A DNA stretch of 64,000 nucleotides from Pseudanabaena sp. ABRG5-3 (lineage in GTDB: Bacteria > Cyanobacteriota > Cyanobacteriia > Pseudanabaenales > Pseudanabaenaceae): the NCBI RefSeq assembly GCF_003967015.1, contig NZ_AP017560.1, positions 248,001 through 312,000 on the forward strand, in the 5' to 3' direction. Each line of letters starts with the position of its first letter. Position 1 is the stretch's first letter. The translations under genes and the position numbers were made by a program. The notes below the pieces were generated by a model. It made no database searches. It worked only from the letters and a program-made list of their open reading frames with translations, and was not told the origin of the DNA. Shown piece after piece: positions 25,974 through 34,272 of this stretch.

Positions 25974-26162
25974 CTAACTTTCTGGTTCACTACTAATTTC
26001 AATATCTAGAGTATCTTCATCAATCTGGATATACAGCACATTTGGTTGACAACAGACCTGACAATCTTCCACATAGGACTGTTGCATTCCCGCACTGAAG
26101 TCCACAAATGTCATATTGGGTTCCCCACAAAAAGCACAGGTATATTCGGCAGTATCTTGCAT
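25974..26162 (-). CDS. CPXCG-type cysteine-rich zinc protein
   Basis: 62 residues with two Cys pairs: CAFCGE near the N-terminus and CQVCCQP in the middle, separated by an aspartate- and Ser-rich segment (FVDFSAGMQQSYVEDCQ). This is the small CPXCG-motif family, presumed to bind one zinc ion. Function unknown. It is transcribed alone on the minus strand. Confidence 0.8.
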   Translation of the reverse strand: MQDTAEYTCAFCGEPNMTFVDFSAGMQQSYVEDCQVCCQPNVLYIQIDEDTLDIEISSEPES

Positions 26163-26220
26163 GATTTAAAAATTAATCATATTGTACGCAATTTGATGAT
26201 TAATTTGAATATTTCTTGTA

Positions 26221-26271
26221 AAGCCCAAGAGAGAGTTGCAGTGCTTCGCGCTGCAACTCTCTCTTGGGCTT
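26221..26271. terminator. Long hairpin terminator between convergent transcripts
   Basis: 21-bp perfect stem (AAGCCCAAGAGAGAGTTGCA and complement) closed by a loop containing TTCG, followed by a T-run at 26273-26279 on the plus strand. It lies between the TPM-protein gene and the CPXCG gene, both on the minus strand, so it should end the TPM operon. Confidence 0.75.
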
Positions 26272-26323
26272 CGTTTTTGTCCTAACATTAATTGGAATGT
26301 TACAGCACTATCATGACAATAAA

Positions 26324-28021
26324 TTACCAATCGCTTCCAGAACCACCACCATCACTACTACCTCCACCAAAATCACTACTAGAAGAAGAGCTACTTCCAT
26401 AATCATAGGAATCATAACTGGAAGAACTAGAGCTATAGTCTGTACTGCTACCACTGTAATAACTAGAACTCACAGGTTGAGGAACATAGGGATAAACTGG
26501 CTGCTCATGAAAACAGTTTTGACATTGCCTGATGCTAATAGCATTTTTAGAACCCTGCTTGGGAAATTTTTTGGGCTTTCGCGATTGTTTCAGATCGGCA
26601 GCAATTACCGTCGGATAGTGACATTTAGCACATACAGATTCTTCCTTCAGAATATTGGGATGACAATAGATATGTTGACGATCGCGAGTAGTTACAGGAT
26701 GACAGCGATCGCAAGAATAGAGGGAATAAGTTGCATTACCTAACTGCACTGCAAGTTGTTCAGGCTTAGAGAGATATGTATCAAACAAAGCTTCGTCTAA
26801 ACGCTGAGTAGGTGTGCGACAGGTGACACAAAAATATTGTTCAAGAGCAATTTTGTCATCCACTGAGACATTATTCACCACATAAATTAGAAAGAACTGA
26901 TAGCTCATCGCACAGATCAAACTAATTGCAATAAACAAAAGATGACTCGGAATCCATGAGGTAATGCTCGGTGAAATCAATATAGCTACTACAAATAGCA
27001 GCGAACATTGGATAGATAATAGTAGCCATAAATTTTTTAATATTGTCGTACCAAAAAGCTTCCATATTTGATGAGGAAGATTTGTAGACAAGGTTTTTGT
27101 CAATTTAGCAAGCCAATAGTAGGTGATGCCAAACCACATCGGAATACTGATCAAAGCGATCGCCGCATTGATCATGAGCAGAGCTAAAAAATGCCGATCT
27201 AGTTGTAATACCCAACCTGTTGCCGAATCTTGCCATAGCAAAGCACTCGCACTAATGGCGATCGCACCTACACCAAAAGCAATCAATCGCATTGGCGCAT
27301 TGGCAACCTGATGGAGTTGCTGAATTTTAATTTGGAACACCAGAGGGCTTTGGAGGTTATATACACTAGGTAGCAGTTGACACCATGAATTGATCTTCAA
27401 GACTGTCCAAGTAATGCCACCTAAAGCGATCGCCACACCAAAAATCCCAATACCGTTATAAATCGGCGCAAAAGCAAAATTAGGAGTACGAATTTGCTCT
27501 AGACGACTAGCAATTTCTTCCACACCATTGATTGTGCCTTGATCAAATTTCTGAAGCTTAAACTCAGGCTTAATCTTAGTCTCAATGATCTGAGCAACTT
27601 GATCATTACTAATCTGCGAAGTAATTCCTCGACCAGTTTCTATCTCAATCCTGCGTTCCTTTACAGAAATCAGTAATAACACACCATTATCAATACCACG
27701 TTTTCCAATACCCCAAGTATTAAATAGTTCTGTGGCATAGGCTTTAGGACTCGGCAAGGGAACAGTGTCAGGAATCGTTACTACGGCTAGCTCAGAACCA
27801 TGACGCGACTCTAGCTGCGAAATCCTCTGATTGAGACGAGATTCGGTTTCTGCACTGAGAATATTTGCCACATCACTCACCCAAGTACCATTTAACTTGC
27901 GTGGATTAGGAATATCCCTAATGGGAATTGCCCATAATGGAGCTATAGGTAATATCATCACCCATAATAAAAATACTGAGCAGAATATTAAGCAGATCCT
28001 TGTTATCCAATTAACCTTCAT
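26324..28021 (-). CDS. TPM-domain (YgcG-type) membrane protein with Gly/Ser tail
   Basis: 565 residues. Signal-like hydrophobic N-terminus (about 8-32), then a TPM domain (about 40-165; GSELAVVTIPDTVPLPSPKA, RGIDNGVLLLISVKERRIEI, ETGRGITSQISNDQVA). Several membrane segments follow (about 190-210, 245-265, 280-300, 330-380), then two Cys-pair zinc-ribbon-like clusters (CVTCRTP, CAKCHYP) and a Ser/Gly tail ending GGGSGSDW, typical of the family. TPM proteins are implicated in photosystem II repair in plants and cyanobacteria, but this longer type with zinc clusters is of unknown role. The start overlaps the upstream gene by 11 bases, so translation is probably coupled. Confidence 0.82.
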   Translation of the reverse strand: MKVNWITRICLIFCSVFLLWVMILPIAPLWAIPIRDIPNPRKLNGTWVSDVANILSAETESRLNQRISQLESRHGSELAVVTIPDTVPLPSPKAYATELFNTWGIGKRGIDNGVLLLISVKERRIEIETGRGITSQISNDQVAQIIETKIKPEFKLQKFDQGTINGVEEIASRLEQIRTPNFAFAPIYNGIGIFGVAIALGGITWTVLKINSWCQLLPSVYNLQSPLVFQIKIQQLHQVANAPMRLIAFGVGAIAISASALLWQDSATGWVLQLDRHFLALLMINAAIALISIPMWFGITYYWLAKLTKTLSTNLPHQIWKLFGTTILKNLWLLLSIQCSLLFVVAILISPSITSWIPSHLLFIAISLICAMSYQFFLIYVVNNVSVDDKIALEQYFCVTCRTPTQRLDEALFDTYLSKPEQLAVQLGNATYSLYSCDRCHPVTTRDRQHIYCHPNILKEESVCAKCHYPTVIAADLKQSRKPKKFPKQGSKNAISIRQCQNCFHEQPVYPYVPQPVSSSYYSGSSTDYSSSSSSYDSYDYGSSSSSSSDFGGGSSDGGGSGSDW

Positions 28022-29273
28022 ACGCTGTTATTTCCACTCCAGAGATAGTGTATTTGATTTCCTTAAATCCACTCATATCAGCTAAGTTTTTGAGTGCAGT
28101 ACTCAAATATAACTTACCGAATTCGCCTTTGTCCTGAGCCATTTTTGAGGCAATATTGACAGGCATTCCCGCAATATCTTTAGTACCGATCGCTAGTTTA
28201 AAAATCAAAACTTCACCTTGATCAATGCCAATGCGACAGGTGATATCTTGCTTAGCGAGTTCCTGACGAAAGGTTTTCGCAAAGCTAATCGCAGTAGTCA
28301 CTTCATCAAAAGCATAAATTCCTAAAGAACTAATAACTTTAATTTCTGATTCCCTTTGAAAATCAATTAACTTTAGTCCAATATCTTTCATTAATGCAGA
28401 AAAAGAGAGCTGATTGAACATAGCGATTTCATGGATATCTTCCGCCTCACTTTTACTCTCGATCAGCACTACTACTTTTTGCTGCATATACTTATGGGTT
28501 AGGTAATTAGCAAAATCCTGATCAGCGAGTCGGGTTTCATATACTAATAAATCAGCATAGAAATCTTCAGAATAGGGAATGGGATAACGTTGATCGACTG
28601 GTTGTAGCTGTTCCAGCCGAGCGCCATCTAAAACACGATAAATATTACCAATTTCGGAAATTAAGTCTTGCGGTAAATCATGGCGTTGCTCAAGGATAAA
28701 GTTATGATTTTTAGGAAGGCGATCGCATATTGTTTGACTAATTAAAATCTCTCCACCATTGGTATGATTCTCCGCAATTTCTTCGATCGCATCGGCTTCT
28801 ACCCCATACAAACCACCACTAATTTGATAGAAGTTGCCATAATGAGCGCCCATCCCAATTTTAATTTGACAACTTTTGCTAATCTCATCTTGAATCGTCA
28901 GCAATGTAGAAACTAGCGTTGCTGCGTCGATGGTATCGGGATAAAACATTTGCGTATTGTCCGCCGCCCAAATACCAACACTTTCACCAGCGATCGCTTT
29001 ACCATAACCATATACGATCTTTTTGGGTTGGTTAATAATTGCCAAAATTTCGAGCAGTCCCTTTTGCTGACAAAGCTTAGTCAAACCAACCGAGTCAGAG
29101 GAAACACTATAACCCTGTACTTGATGGCTTTCTAGCAGTTTTAAAGCATCATCATAGGTCTGGTCACTACTCAGCCATTGCTCTACTAACTTCAGGGGCA
29201 AAGCACCAATGATGTCCTGCGTAACATCAAACAGATTGGTGGAGTAACGTTTTTTGCTAAGTTTCCCGATCAT
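28011..29273 (-). CDS. Protein with two degenerate class III cyclase-like domains
   Basis: 420 residues. The first half (about 55-200; KIGMGAHYGNFYQISGGLYG, then a GGEILISQTICDRLP end) and second half (about 265-415; CRIGIDQGEVLIFKLAIGT, MPVNIASKMAQD) each keep the fold pattern of nucleotidyl cyclases. The metal-binding Asp residues expected in the first strand (the second domain has VVVLIESKSEAED) and the GDxxxxxF region are not conserved. So it is probably a catalytically inactive, ligand-binding or scaffold paralogue. It overlaps the TPM gene start by 11 bases and forms a two-gene unit with it. Confidence 0.7.
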   Translation of the reverse strand: MIGKLSKKRYSTNLFDVTQDIIGALPLKLVEQWLSSDQTYDDALKLLESHQVQGYSVSSDSVGLTKLCQQKGLLEILAIINQPKKIVYGYGKAIAGESVGIWAADNTQMFYPDTIDAATLVSTLLTIQDEISKSCQIKIGMGAHYGNFYQISGGLYGVEADAIEEIAENHTNGGEILISQTICDRLPKNHNFILEQRHDLPQDLISEIGNIYRVLDGARLEQLQPVDQRYPIPYSEDFYADLLVYETRLADQDFANYLTHKYMQQKVVVLIESKSEAEDIHEIAMFNQLSFSALMKDIGLKLIDFQRESEIKVISSLGIYAFDEVTTAISFAKTFRQELAKQDITCRIGIDQGEVLIFKLAIGTKDIAGMPVNIASKMAQDKGEFGKLYLSTALKNLADMSGFKEIKYTISGVEITAYEG

Positions 29274-29322
29274 TGAAGTTGCCCCATTCCATTAGAACCG
29301 CTCTTTGCACAGATCTAATGGG

Positions 29323-31221
29323 TTAGATATTAATACTTTGAGGAATGCGTGATGGTCTGAGATAACTATAATCCACATTTCGCTGCTCATTGCGAGACTT
29401 AATCGTAGACTCAATCGCCTTCAAATTGTCTTGGAAATCGCGCAGGGGCTGCTCAATGCGATCGTCAGTGAAATACGCATTGCCATAATCTCCCAAAGTC
29501 GTGTAATAGACCGAGCCGAGAATATAGGTCATCGTTAACTGACTTTTTGCCTGATCAATAGCAGGAATCATCGACCAGAAATTATCTATGGTTGCACCAG
29601 TGGTACTAGTGGGCGCAGGAGTATAGCCAGCTAAAGGAACCGCAGGGGCATAGTCCATCAAGTCACCTTGGGGAAAGTTCACGGCCGCGTGCTGGGCGCT
29701 ACTGGTAAAGATGAGCAGGGTCACAGCATCAACCAAATAGGATAGGGTGCGAATCTGTCCATTTTGCCCAAAGCTCGTTACCCGACCGCCATCGTTAGCA
29801 GTAATTTCCTTAACCCATGCTTGTAGTTCTGAATCCCTAGCAACATCATTATCATTTTCATAGTAAACAGAGAGATAGTTCTTTACCCAAGTAGCGATCG
29901 CTTCCCACACCAATAACGCATCATCGCGATAGGGATATTCAGGCAGTAACTTTGGATCGTCAACGCCACGTTTTTTGAGCGCAACAGGTAGCATTGCTTC
30001 ATCAAAATTATAGGTTTTGACTCCATGCACCGATAGGGCGCGAGCAGTATCAATAGTTCCTGCTAATAAGCTATCAACAGTTCCACCTGCACTCACCAGT
30101 CCCGACTGAGCAGCATCATTAATCGCCAAAGTACCTTGGAAATGGGGCTTCAGCAAAATATACAGAGGGTGATTGTTAGCCAACTGACGATTTGTAGCGA
30201 TCGCAAAGGGTTCAATGAATAAATGGGTACGTCCTAAATGGCTAATCAGTTGATGGTAATTAGCATCAGCAATCTGGACAACGGTTTTCGCAATCAACCA
30301 ATTCGGCTCATCCCCATGTTGACTAACAAAAATTGGATGCGTATTAGGGTCTTGCCCTAACTGAATCGCGATCGGAGTCAGACTCTTTTTCCCTTTAGGA
30401 ACCGCAAAGAGAGCTAAAGGCGCATTAATATATTTCTGCTTACCCTTCGGAAATGTCCCCCCAGTCAGCGCTTCTAATTCGGCATAATCCGCTAAATACA
30501 AGCGTCCTTCAGCACCTGCGGCGGCGAGAGAATCATCTGCCAAAACTGATTGAAACTGGGCTTCAGTTACAGGGAATCTTGCATCCAGAGAAGTTACCCG
30601 TTGAATCATCAAAGGATTAAAACCCGCAACCCGCAACCTTGCAAATTCAGTATTACTAAACAAGCTTTGACTAATTGTCGGAAGGGGAATAATCCAAAAA
30701 AGCTCGTTGTATTCTTGAATATTCGAGCCTGCTACATCAATGGGATCATCTTCAAGAATTGCAGGTAAGTTGGAAAGTAATTCCACCAAAGCCGTATCCG
30801 ACTTCGCCATACTCGCCTCAAGCAACTTCTTCGAGAATTCCAGTTGCTTGGCTTTCGATTTTTCCTTATCAATAAATGCGGCAGGATTAGCGCGATCATT
30901 GAGCAATACCTTGACCACAACCTTCCCAACCAACAATCCCCAAGATAGAGAAAATCTCTCGCTGGTTGGCACTTTCTCCACCATCGGCAGCGAATCAATA
31001 TAGGTGTAGTTGTATTGATACAGTTGCCGAGACTTATTTAGCAACGCCTGACGCTGAGAAATTTCGGGATCATTCTGGGGCAGTAGTGGATAGTTGCTCG
31101 ACTTCGATGGCTTAGATATTAAATTAGCTAAATTGGCTAGCTTATCCGAGAGGAAATTTAATATTCTGGCGACACCGCTCAAAATTGAGAAGATCATGGA
31201 TGCACCTAAAAATCTGTACAT
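29323..31221 (-). CDS. Lipoxygenase
   Basis: Non-heme iron dioxygenase of polyunsaturated fatty acids (632 residues). The iron-site helix is clear: WLIAKTVVQIADANYHQLIS, then HLGRTHLFIEPFAIATNRQL and NNHPLYILLKPHF. A later helix carries another ligand region (SSAQHAAVNFPQGD), and the protein ends RIPQSINI with the C-terminal Ile whose carboxylate binds iron. The set of ligands therefore looks complete and the enzyme active. The N-terminus has a hydrophobic segment (MYRFLGASMIFSILSGVARI) rather than a PLAT domain, hinting at membrane attachment. Product specificity cannot be read. Lipoxygenases are uncommon in bacteria but known in some cyanobacteria. Confidence 0.93.
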   Translation of the reverse strand: MYRFLGASMIFSILSGVARILNFLSDKLANLANLISKPSKSSNYPLLPQNDPEISQRQALLNKSRQLYQYNYTYIDSLPMVEKVPTSERFSLSWGLLVGKVVVKVLLNDRANPAAFIDKEKSKAKQLEFSKKLLEASMAKSDTALVELLSNLPAILEDDPIDVAGSNIQEYNELFWIIPLPTISQSLFSNTEFARLRVAGFNPLMIQRVTSLDARFPVTEAQFQSVLADDSLAAAGAEGRLYLADYAELEALTGGTFPKGKQKYINAPLALFAVPKGKKSLTPIAIQLGQDPNTHPIFVSQHGDEPNWLIAKTVVQIADANYHQLISHLGRTHLFIEPFAIATNRQLANNHPLYILLKPHFQGTLAINDAAQSGLVSAGGTVDSLLAGTIDTARALSVHGVKTYNFDEAMLPVALKKRGVDDPKLLPEYPYRDDALLVWEAIATWVKNYLSVYYENDNDVARDSELQAWVKEITANDGGRVTSFGQNGQIRTLSYLVDAVTLLIFTSSAQHAAVNFPQGDLMDYAPAVPLAGYTPAPTSTTGATIDNFWSMIPAIDQAKSQLTMTYILGSVYYTTLGDYGNAYFTDDRIEQPLRDFQDNLKAIESTIKSRNEQRNVDYSYLRPSRIPQSINI

Positions 31222-31313
31222 CCATATATAAAACCTAAAAGCTTTAAATAAGATGAATTTTTCTAAACTATTAGATGTGGTAAGTAGCTGATCACAATTA
31301 TAAATATAAAACC

Positions 31314-31356
31314 CTAAAAGCTATGGCGCACGCTGCGCGTGCGCCATAGCTTTTAG
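31314..31356. terminator. Hairpin with GGCGCACGC core
   Basis: Perfect 20-bp arms (31314-31333 and 31337-31356, CTAAAAGCTATGGCGCACGC) with a TGC loop. The core is nearly the same as in the hairpins at 32252-32287 and 40972-41010, while the outer stem differs. It lies between the lipoxygenase gene and the NarL-type regulator. Confidence 0.7.
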
Positions 31357-31385
31357 TTCTATTTTTTAATTATGCCTAGCTACTT

Positions 31386-31410
31386 AGATGTGGCGATTTA
31401 CGCCACATCT
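31386..31410. terminator. Short hairpin before the NarL-type regulator 3' end
   Basis: 10-bp arms AGATGTGGCG/CGCCACATCT (31386-31395 and 31401-31410) with loop ATTTA, followed by TTTTTATTT on the plus strand. It is 22 bases past the stop of the minus-strand regulator gene. Confidence 0.55.
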
Positions 31411-31432
31411 AGTTTTTATTTATTTGACTTGT

Positions 31433-32119
31433 TTATTTGACCAATCCTGCTCGTAAAGCACGGACTGCGGCTTGAGTGCGATCATCCGCACAGAGCTTAT
31501 TCAAAATATTTCGCACATGGGTTTTGACAGTACCAACGGTAATGTATAGGCGTTCTGCAATTTCGGCATTGCTATTGCCATTGACAATCTCTGACAATAC
31601 CTCTAACTCACGCTCAGTCAGGGGAGTCGCTTCCAGTACTTGTTTGTAATCAGCCTCGGCAGCATCTATTTCGACAGTTGCTTCCTTGCGACGTACTTGC
31701 TGCAACACAATACTAGCGATCGCAGGATCGATCCATGAATTGCCGTCGGCAGTTAATTTCAGGGCTTGCACCAAGTTCTCAGAGCTAATATCTTTGATGC
31801 AATAGGAGTCTGCTCCTGCGGCAAAGGCAGCGAGTACCGTCTCTTGGTTATCAGTTAGGGTCAAGATCAAAACTTTAGTAGATTTACCTTCTGTGGCAGC
31901 GGCTTTAATTTGGCGCGTTACCTCTACGCCATCCATATCAGGCAAGCCTAAATCCACGATCGCCACGTCAGGTTGTTGGCTATTTACCAGCGACACGCCT
32001 TCCGCACCTGTTGCCGCCTCACCAACAAAGACAAGCTCGCCTTGCTGTTGTAAAGCGATCTTCATGCCCATGCGGGTCAGGTCATGGTCTTCAATTAGGA
32101 CAACACGAATCGAACTCAT
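31433..32119 (-). CDS. NarL/FixJ-family response regulator
   Basis: Two-domain transcription factor (about 229 residues). Receiver domain (4-125) with DH acidic pocket, phospho-acceptor Asp in VAIVDLGLPDMDG and conserved Lys in CIKD. The LuxR-type helix-turn-helix (about 165-225) contains LTERELEVLSEIVNGNSNAE and VKTHVRNILNKL. The ATG at 32119 is preferred; a GTG two codons upstream is in frame. No histidine kinase gene is adjacent. Related cyanobacterial regulators respond to redox, light or nutrient state; the target is unknown here. Confidence 0.93.
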   Translation of the reverse strand: MSSIRVVLIEDHDLTRMGMKIALQQQGELVFVGEAATGAEGVSLVNSQQPDVAIVDLGLPDMDGVEVTRQIKAAATEGKSTKVLILTLTDNQETVLAAFAAGADSYCIKDISSENLVQALKLTADGNSWIDPAIASIVLQQVRRKEATVEIDAAEADYKQVLEATPLTERELEVLSEIVNGNSNAEIAERLYITVGTVKTHVRNILNKLCADDRTQAAVRALRAGLVK

Positions 32120-32251
32120 AAGCACTTTTGCAGATTATGCAGGGTCTATATTGATACCAGAATCTCATAGAAGGGGCAATAAAAACAAAATACTCCCAAA
32201 AGCAGATTTTAAAAATCAAGATAAGTAGCTGGACATGATTCAAAAAACAGT

Positions 32252-32287
32252 CCAAAAACCTGTGGCGCACGCGCCACAGGTTTTTGG
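32252..32287. terminator. Hairpin with GTGGCGCACGCGCCAC core
   Basis: 17-bp arms CCAAAAACCTGTGGCGC (32252-32268) and complement (32271-32287) with a 2-base centre. Member of the same hairpin family as 31314-31356 and 40972-41010. It lies between the glycosyltransferase and the regulator gene and could end the glycosyltransferase transcript. Confidence 0.65.
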
Positions 32288-32380
32288 AGTATGCTCAGCC
32301 ACTTTTAGATTTAATAATTTAGGTTTAATAATTTCTGTAAACAAACATCTAGCTAAATATTTAACTAAAAACTAACATCC

Positions 32381-33526
32381 TCAGACCGTCTGATAATCTT
32401 CCCAAGCCCGTTTTACAACTTTGTAAAACTCGGTTTGAAATCTCTCTATAGAAAATCGCATTGCATTGTCACGACAGGCTTGGGGCTTGATTAGATGTTG
32501 ATTCCTTTCAAACTCTAGTACAGCTTCACAGATACTATCAACCGACTGCGCTCCAAAAAATATACCTGTAGGGCGATCGCGATCCAACCCGATCACAGAT
32601 TCCGTCACCCCACCACGCCCAAAGGCAATGACGGGCGTACCACAGGCTTGAGCTTCTACTGGTGTAATGCCAAAATCTTCCTCTGATGCAAAGACAAAAG
32701 CCTTCGCATTCTGCATATATGCTTTTAATTCTGCTGGTTCCCGATAACCGAGTAACTGCACATTTTTACCTGCCTTAGCTTGGATCTTGGACATTTGCTC
32801 ACCGTCACCAATGACAACTAATTGGCGATCACGCATTCGTGAAAAAGCTTCCACAATTAGATCAACCCGTTTATAGGGAACTAATCTTGAAGCTGTCAGA
32901 TAGAAGTCCTGCTTCTGCTCACCAAGAGCATAATTTTGTAAATCCACAGGTGGATAAATTACCTGTGCATCACGCCGATAGACCTTATAAATCCGACGAG
33001 CGATAAATTGGGAATTGGCAATAAAGCGATCAACTCCATTTGCCGTGCGAGTATCCCAAATTCGTATTTGATGCAAAATCCATCGCGCAATCCAACTTTT
33101 AATTCCCTTTTCTAAATTGGATTCTTGCAGATATTGATGTTGCAAGTCCCACGCATAGCGAATCGGTGAATGCACATAGGAAATATGTAACTGGTGAGGG
33201 GAAGTTAAAACTCCTTTGGCAACAGCATGGGAACTAGAAATAATTAAATCATATGCCGATAGATCAAGCTGCTCGATCGCGAGAGGCATCAATGGCAGAT
33301 ATTGTCGAAATTTAGTTTTCGCGAAGGGTAACTTTTGAATAAATGTAGTTGTAACTTGTTTATGCTGGATATATTCCCGTTGCGAACCCTCTAGAAAGTC
33401 AACAACCGCAAACAAATCAGCATGGGGAAATATATGTAAAAACTGCTCAATGACTCTCTCTGACCCCGCATAGTTAACAAACCATTCATGAACGATCGCA
33501 ATTCGTAAATTTTCTAATTTTGACAT
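32381..33526 (-). CDS. GT4-family glycosyltransferase
   Basis: GT-B fold retaining glycosyltransferase (381 residues from the ATG at 33526). The N-terminus LRIAIVHEWFVNYAGSERVI begins the acceptor domain; the donor-sugar domain starts near residue 195 (FYLTASRLVPYKRVDLIVEA). The conserved EDFGITPVEAQACGTPVIAF block contains the donor-binding Glu pair typical of GT4. Earlier in-frame starts (TTG 33574, ATG 33562) exist but relatives begin close to the chosen ATG. It probably adds a sugar to an extracellular polysaccharide or a lipid carrier. No other polysaccharide genes are adjacent. Confidence 0.88.
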   Translation of the reverse strand: MSKLENLRIAIVHEWFVNYAGSERVIEQFLHIFPHADLFAVVDFLEGSQREYIQHKQVTTTFIQKLPFAKTKFRQYLPLMPLAIEQLDLSAYDLIISSSHAVAKGVLTSPHQLHISYVHSPIRYAWDLQHQYLQESNLEKGIKSWIARWILHQIRIWDTRTANGVDRFIANSQFIARRIYKVYRRDAQVIYPPVDLQNYALGEQKQDFYLTASRLVPYKRVDLIVEAFSRMRDRQLVVIGDGEQMSKIQAKAGKNVQLLGYREPAELKAYMQNAKAFVFASEEDFGITPVEAQACGTPVIAFGRGGVTESVIGLDRDRPTGIFFGAQSVDSICEAVLEFERNQHLIKPQACRDNAMRFSIERFQTEFYKVVKRAWEDYQTV

Positions 33527-33642
33527 ACAGCACTGGGCAGAGTTGCTAAATCTAAAGTCCATAGGGTATGCCAAGTATAGCTAAAACCTCTTGAGAAATT
33601 TTGGAATATAGTTACAATAGCAACTTTGCAACTGTGTACTTT

Positions 33643-34089
33643 ATGAAGTTTCACGATATATCTTCAAGATTAGTAAGCATTAGCATAGCGATCATCGGCA
33701 TGACCAGTTTTTCGGCACTGACCTTTGTGCCAACTTTAACTGCTCCAGCGATCGCCCAAACCATAGGGGAAAAGGGTGAACCTGTCACTACTAGATCAAC
33801 ACCTCAAGCGATCGCCTTAGCCAAGCATTTACGCAAAATTGGCGCGAAAGTATATACTGCCTATTGGTGTCCCCATTGCCATGACCAGAAGGAGCGTTTT
33901 GGGCAAGAGGCAACCAGTCAATTGGATATAATTGAATGCGATCAACGTGGATTCAAACCACAGAGACAACTTTGTATCGCTAAAAAGATCAGAGGATTTC
34001 CCACATGGGAGATTAATGGTAGGTTTTATGAAGGCGATCGCACGCTAGAAAATTTGGCAAATTTATCAAGATATCGTGGTGACATTTAG
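33643..34089 (+). CDS. Exported thioredoxin-like protein with CPHC motif
   Basis: About 148 residues. A signal peptide-like start (hydrophobic stretch IAIIGMTSFSALTFVPTL, then AIAQ) is followed by a thioredoxin-fold domain with active site YWCPHCHDQK, further Cys residues in IIECDQRGF and LCIAKK, and the cis-Pro region GFPTWEING. This pattern matches the thioredoxin-like domain that is fused to VKOR in many cyanobacteria, and the Cys arrangement suggests work with a VKOR-type oxidase in disulfide formation in the lumen or periplasm. The ATG at 33643 is used; a TTG 14 codons upstream is in frame but not needed. Confidence 0.82.
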   Translation: MKFHDISSRLVSISIAIIGMTSFSALTFVPTLTAPAIAQTIGEKGEPVTTRSTPQAIALAKHLRKIGAKVYTAYWCPHCHDQKERFGQEATSQLDIIECDQRGFKPQRQLCIAKKIRGFPTWEINGRFYEGDRTLENLANLSRYRGDI

Positions 34090-34272
34090 CCAACCATCAC
34101 TGATGTAGCAAAATGTCAACTACAAATTTGCATAATTAGATTAAAGTAATTACCGTCGAGCTAAAAATAGTAATTTTCTGCATAAACATTGTATATAGGT
34201 TAAGAAGGCATTTCATAAACCTTTAATTTCACTCGTTTGTTTTTTTGATTACCGCGAACCTTGCAGGCTAAT

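Noticed and set aside
26264-26743. Thr/Ile-rich 159-codon frame on the plus strand
   Set aside because: Complement of the Ser/Gly/Tyr-rich tail of the TPM protein; no independent evidence for a gene.
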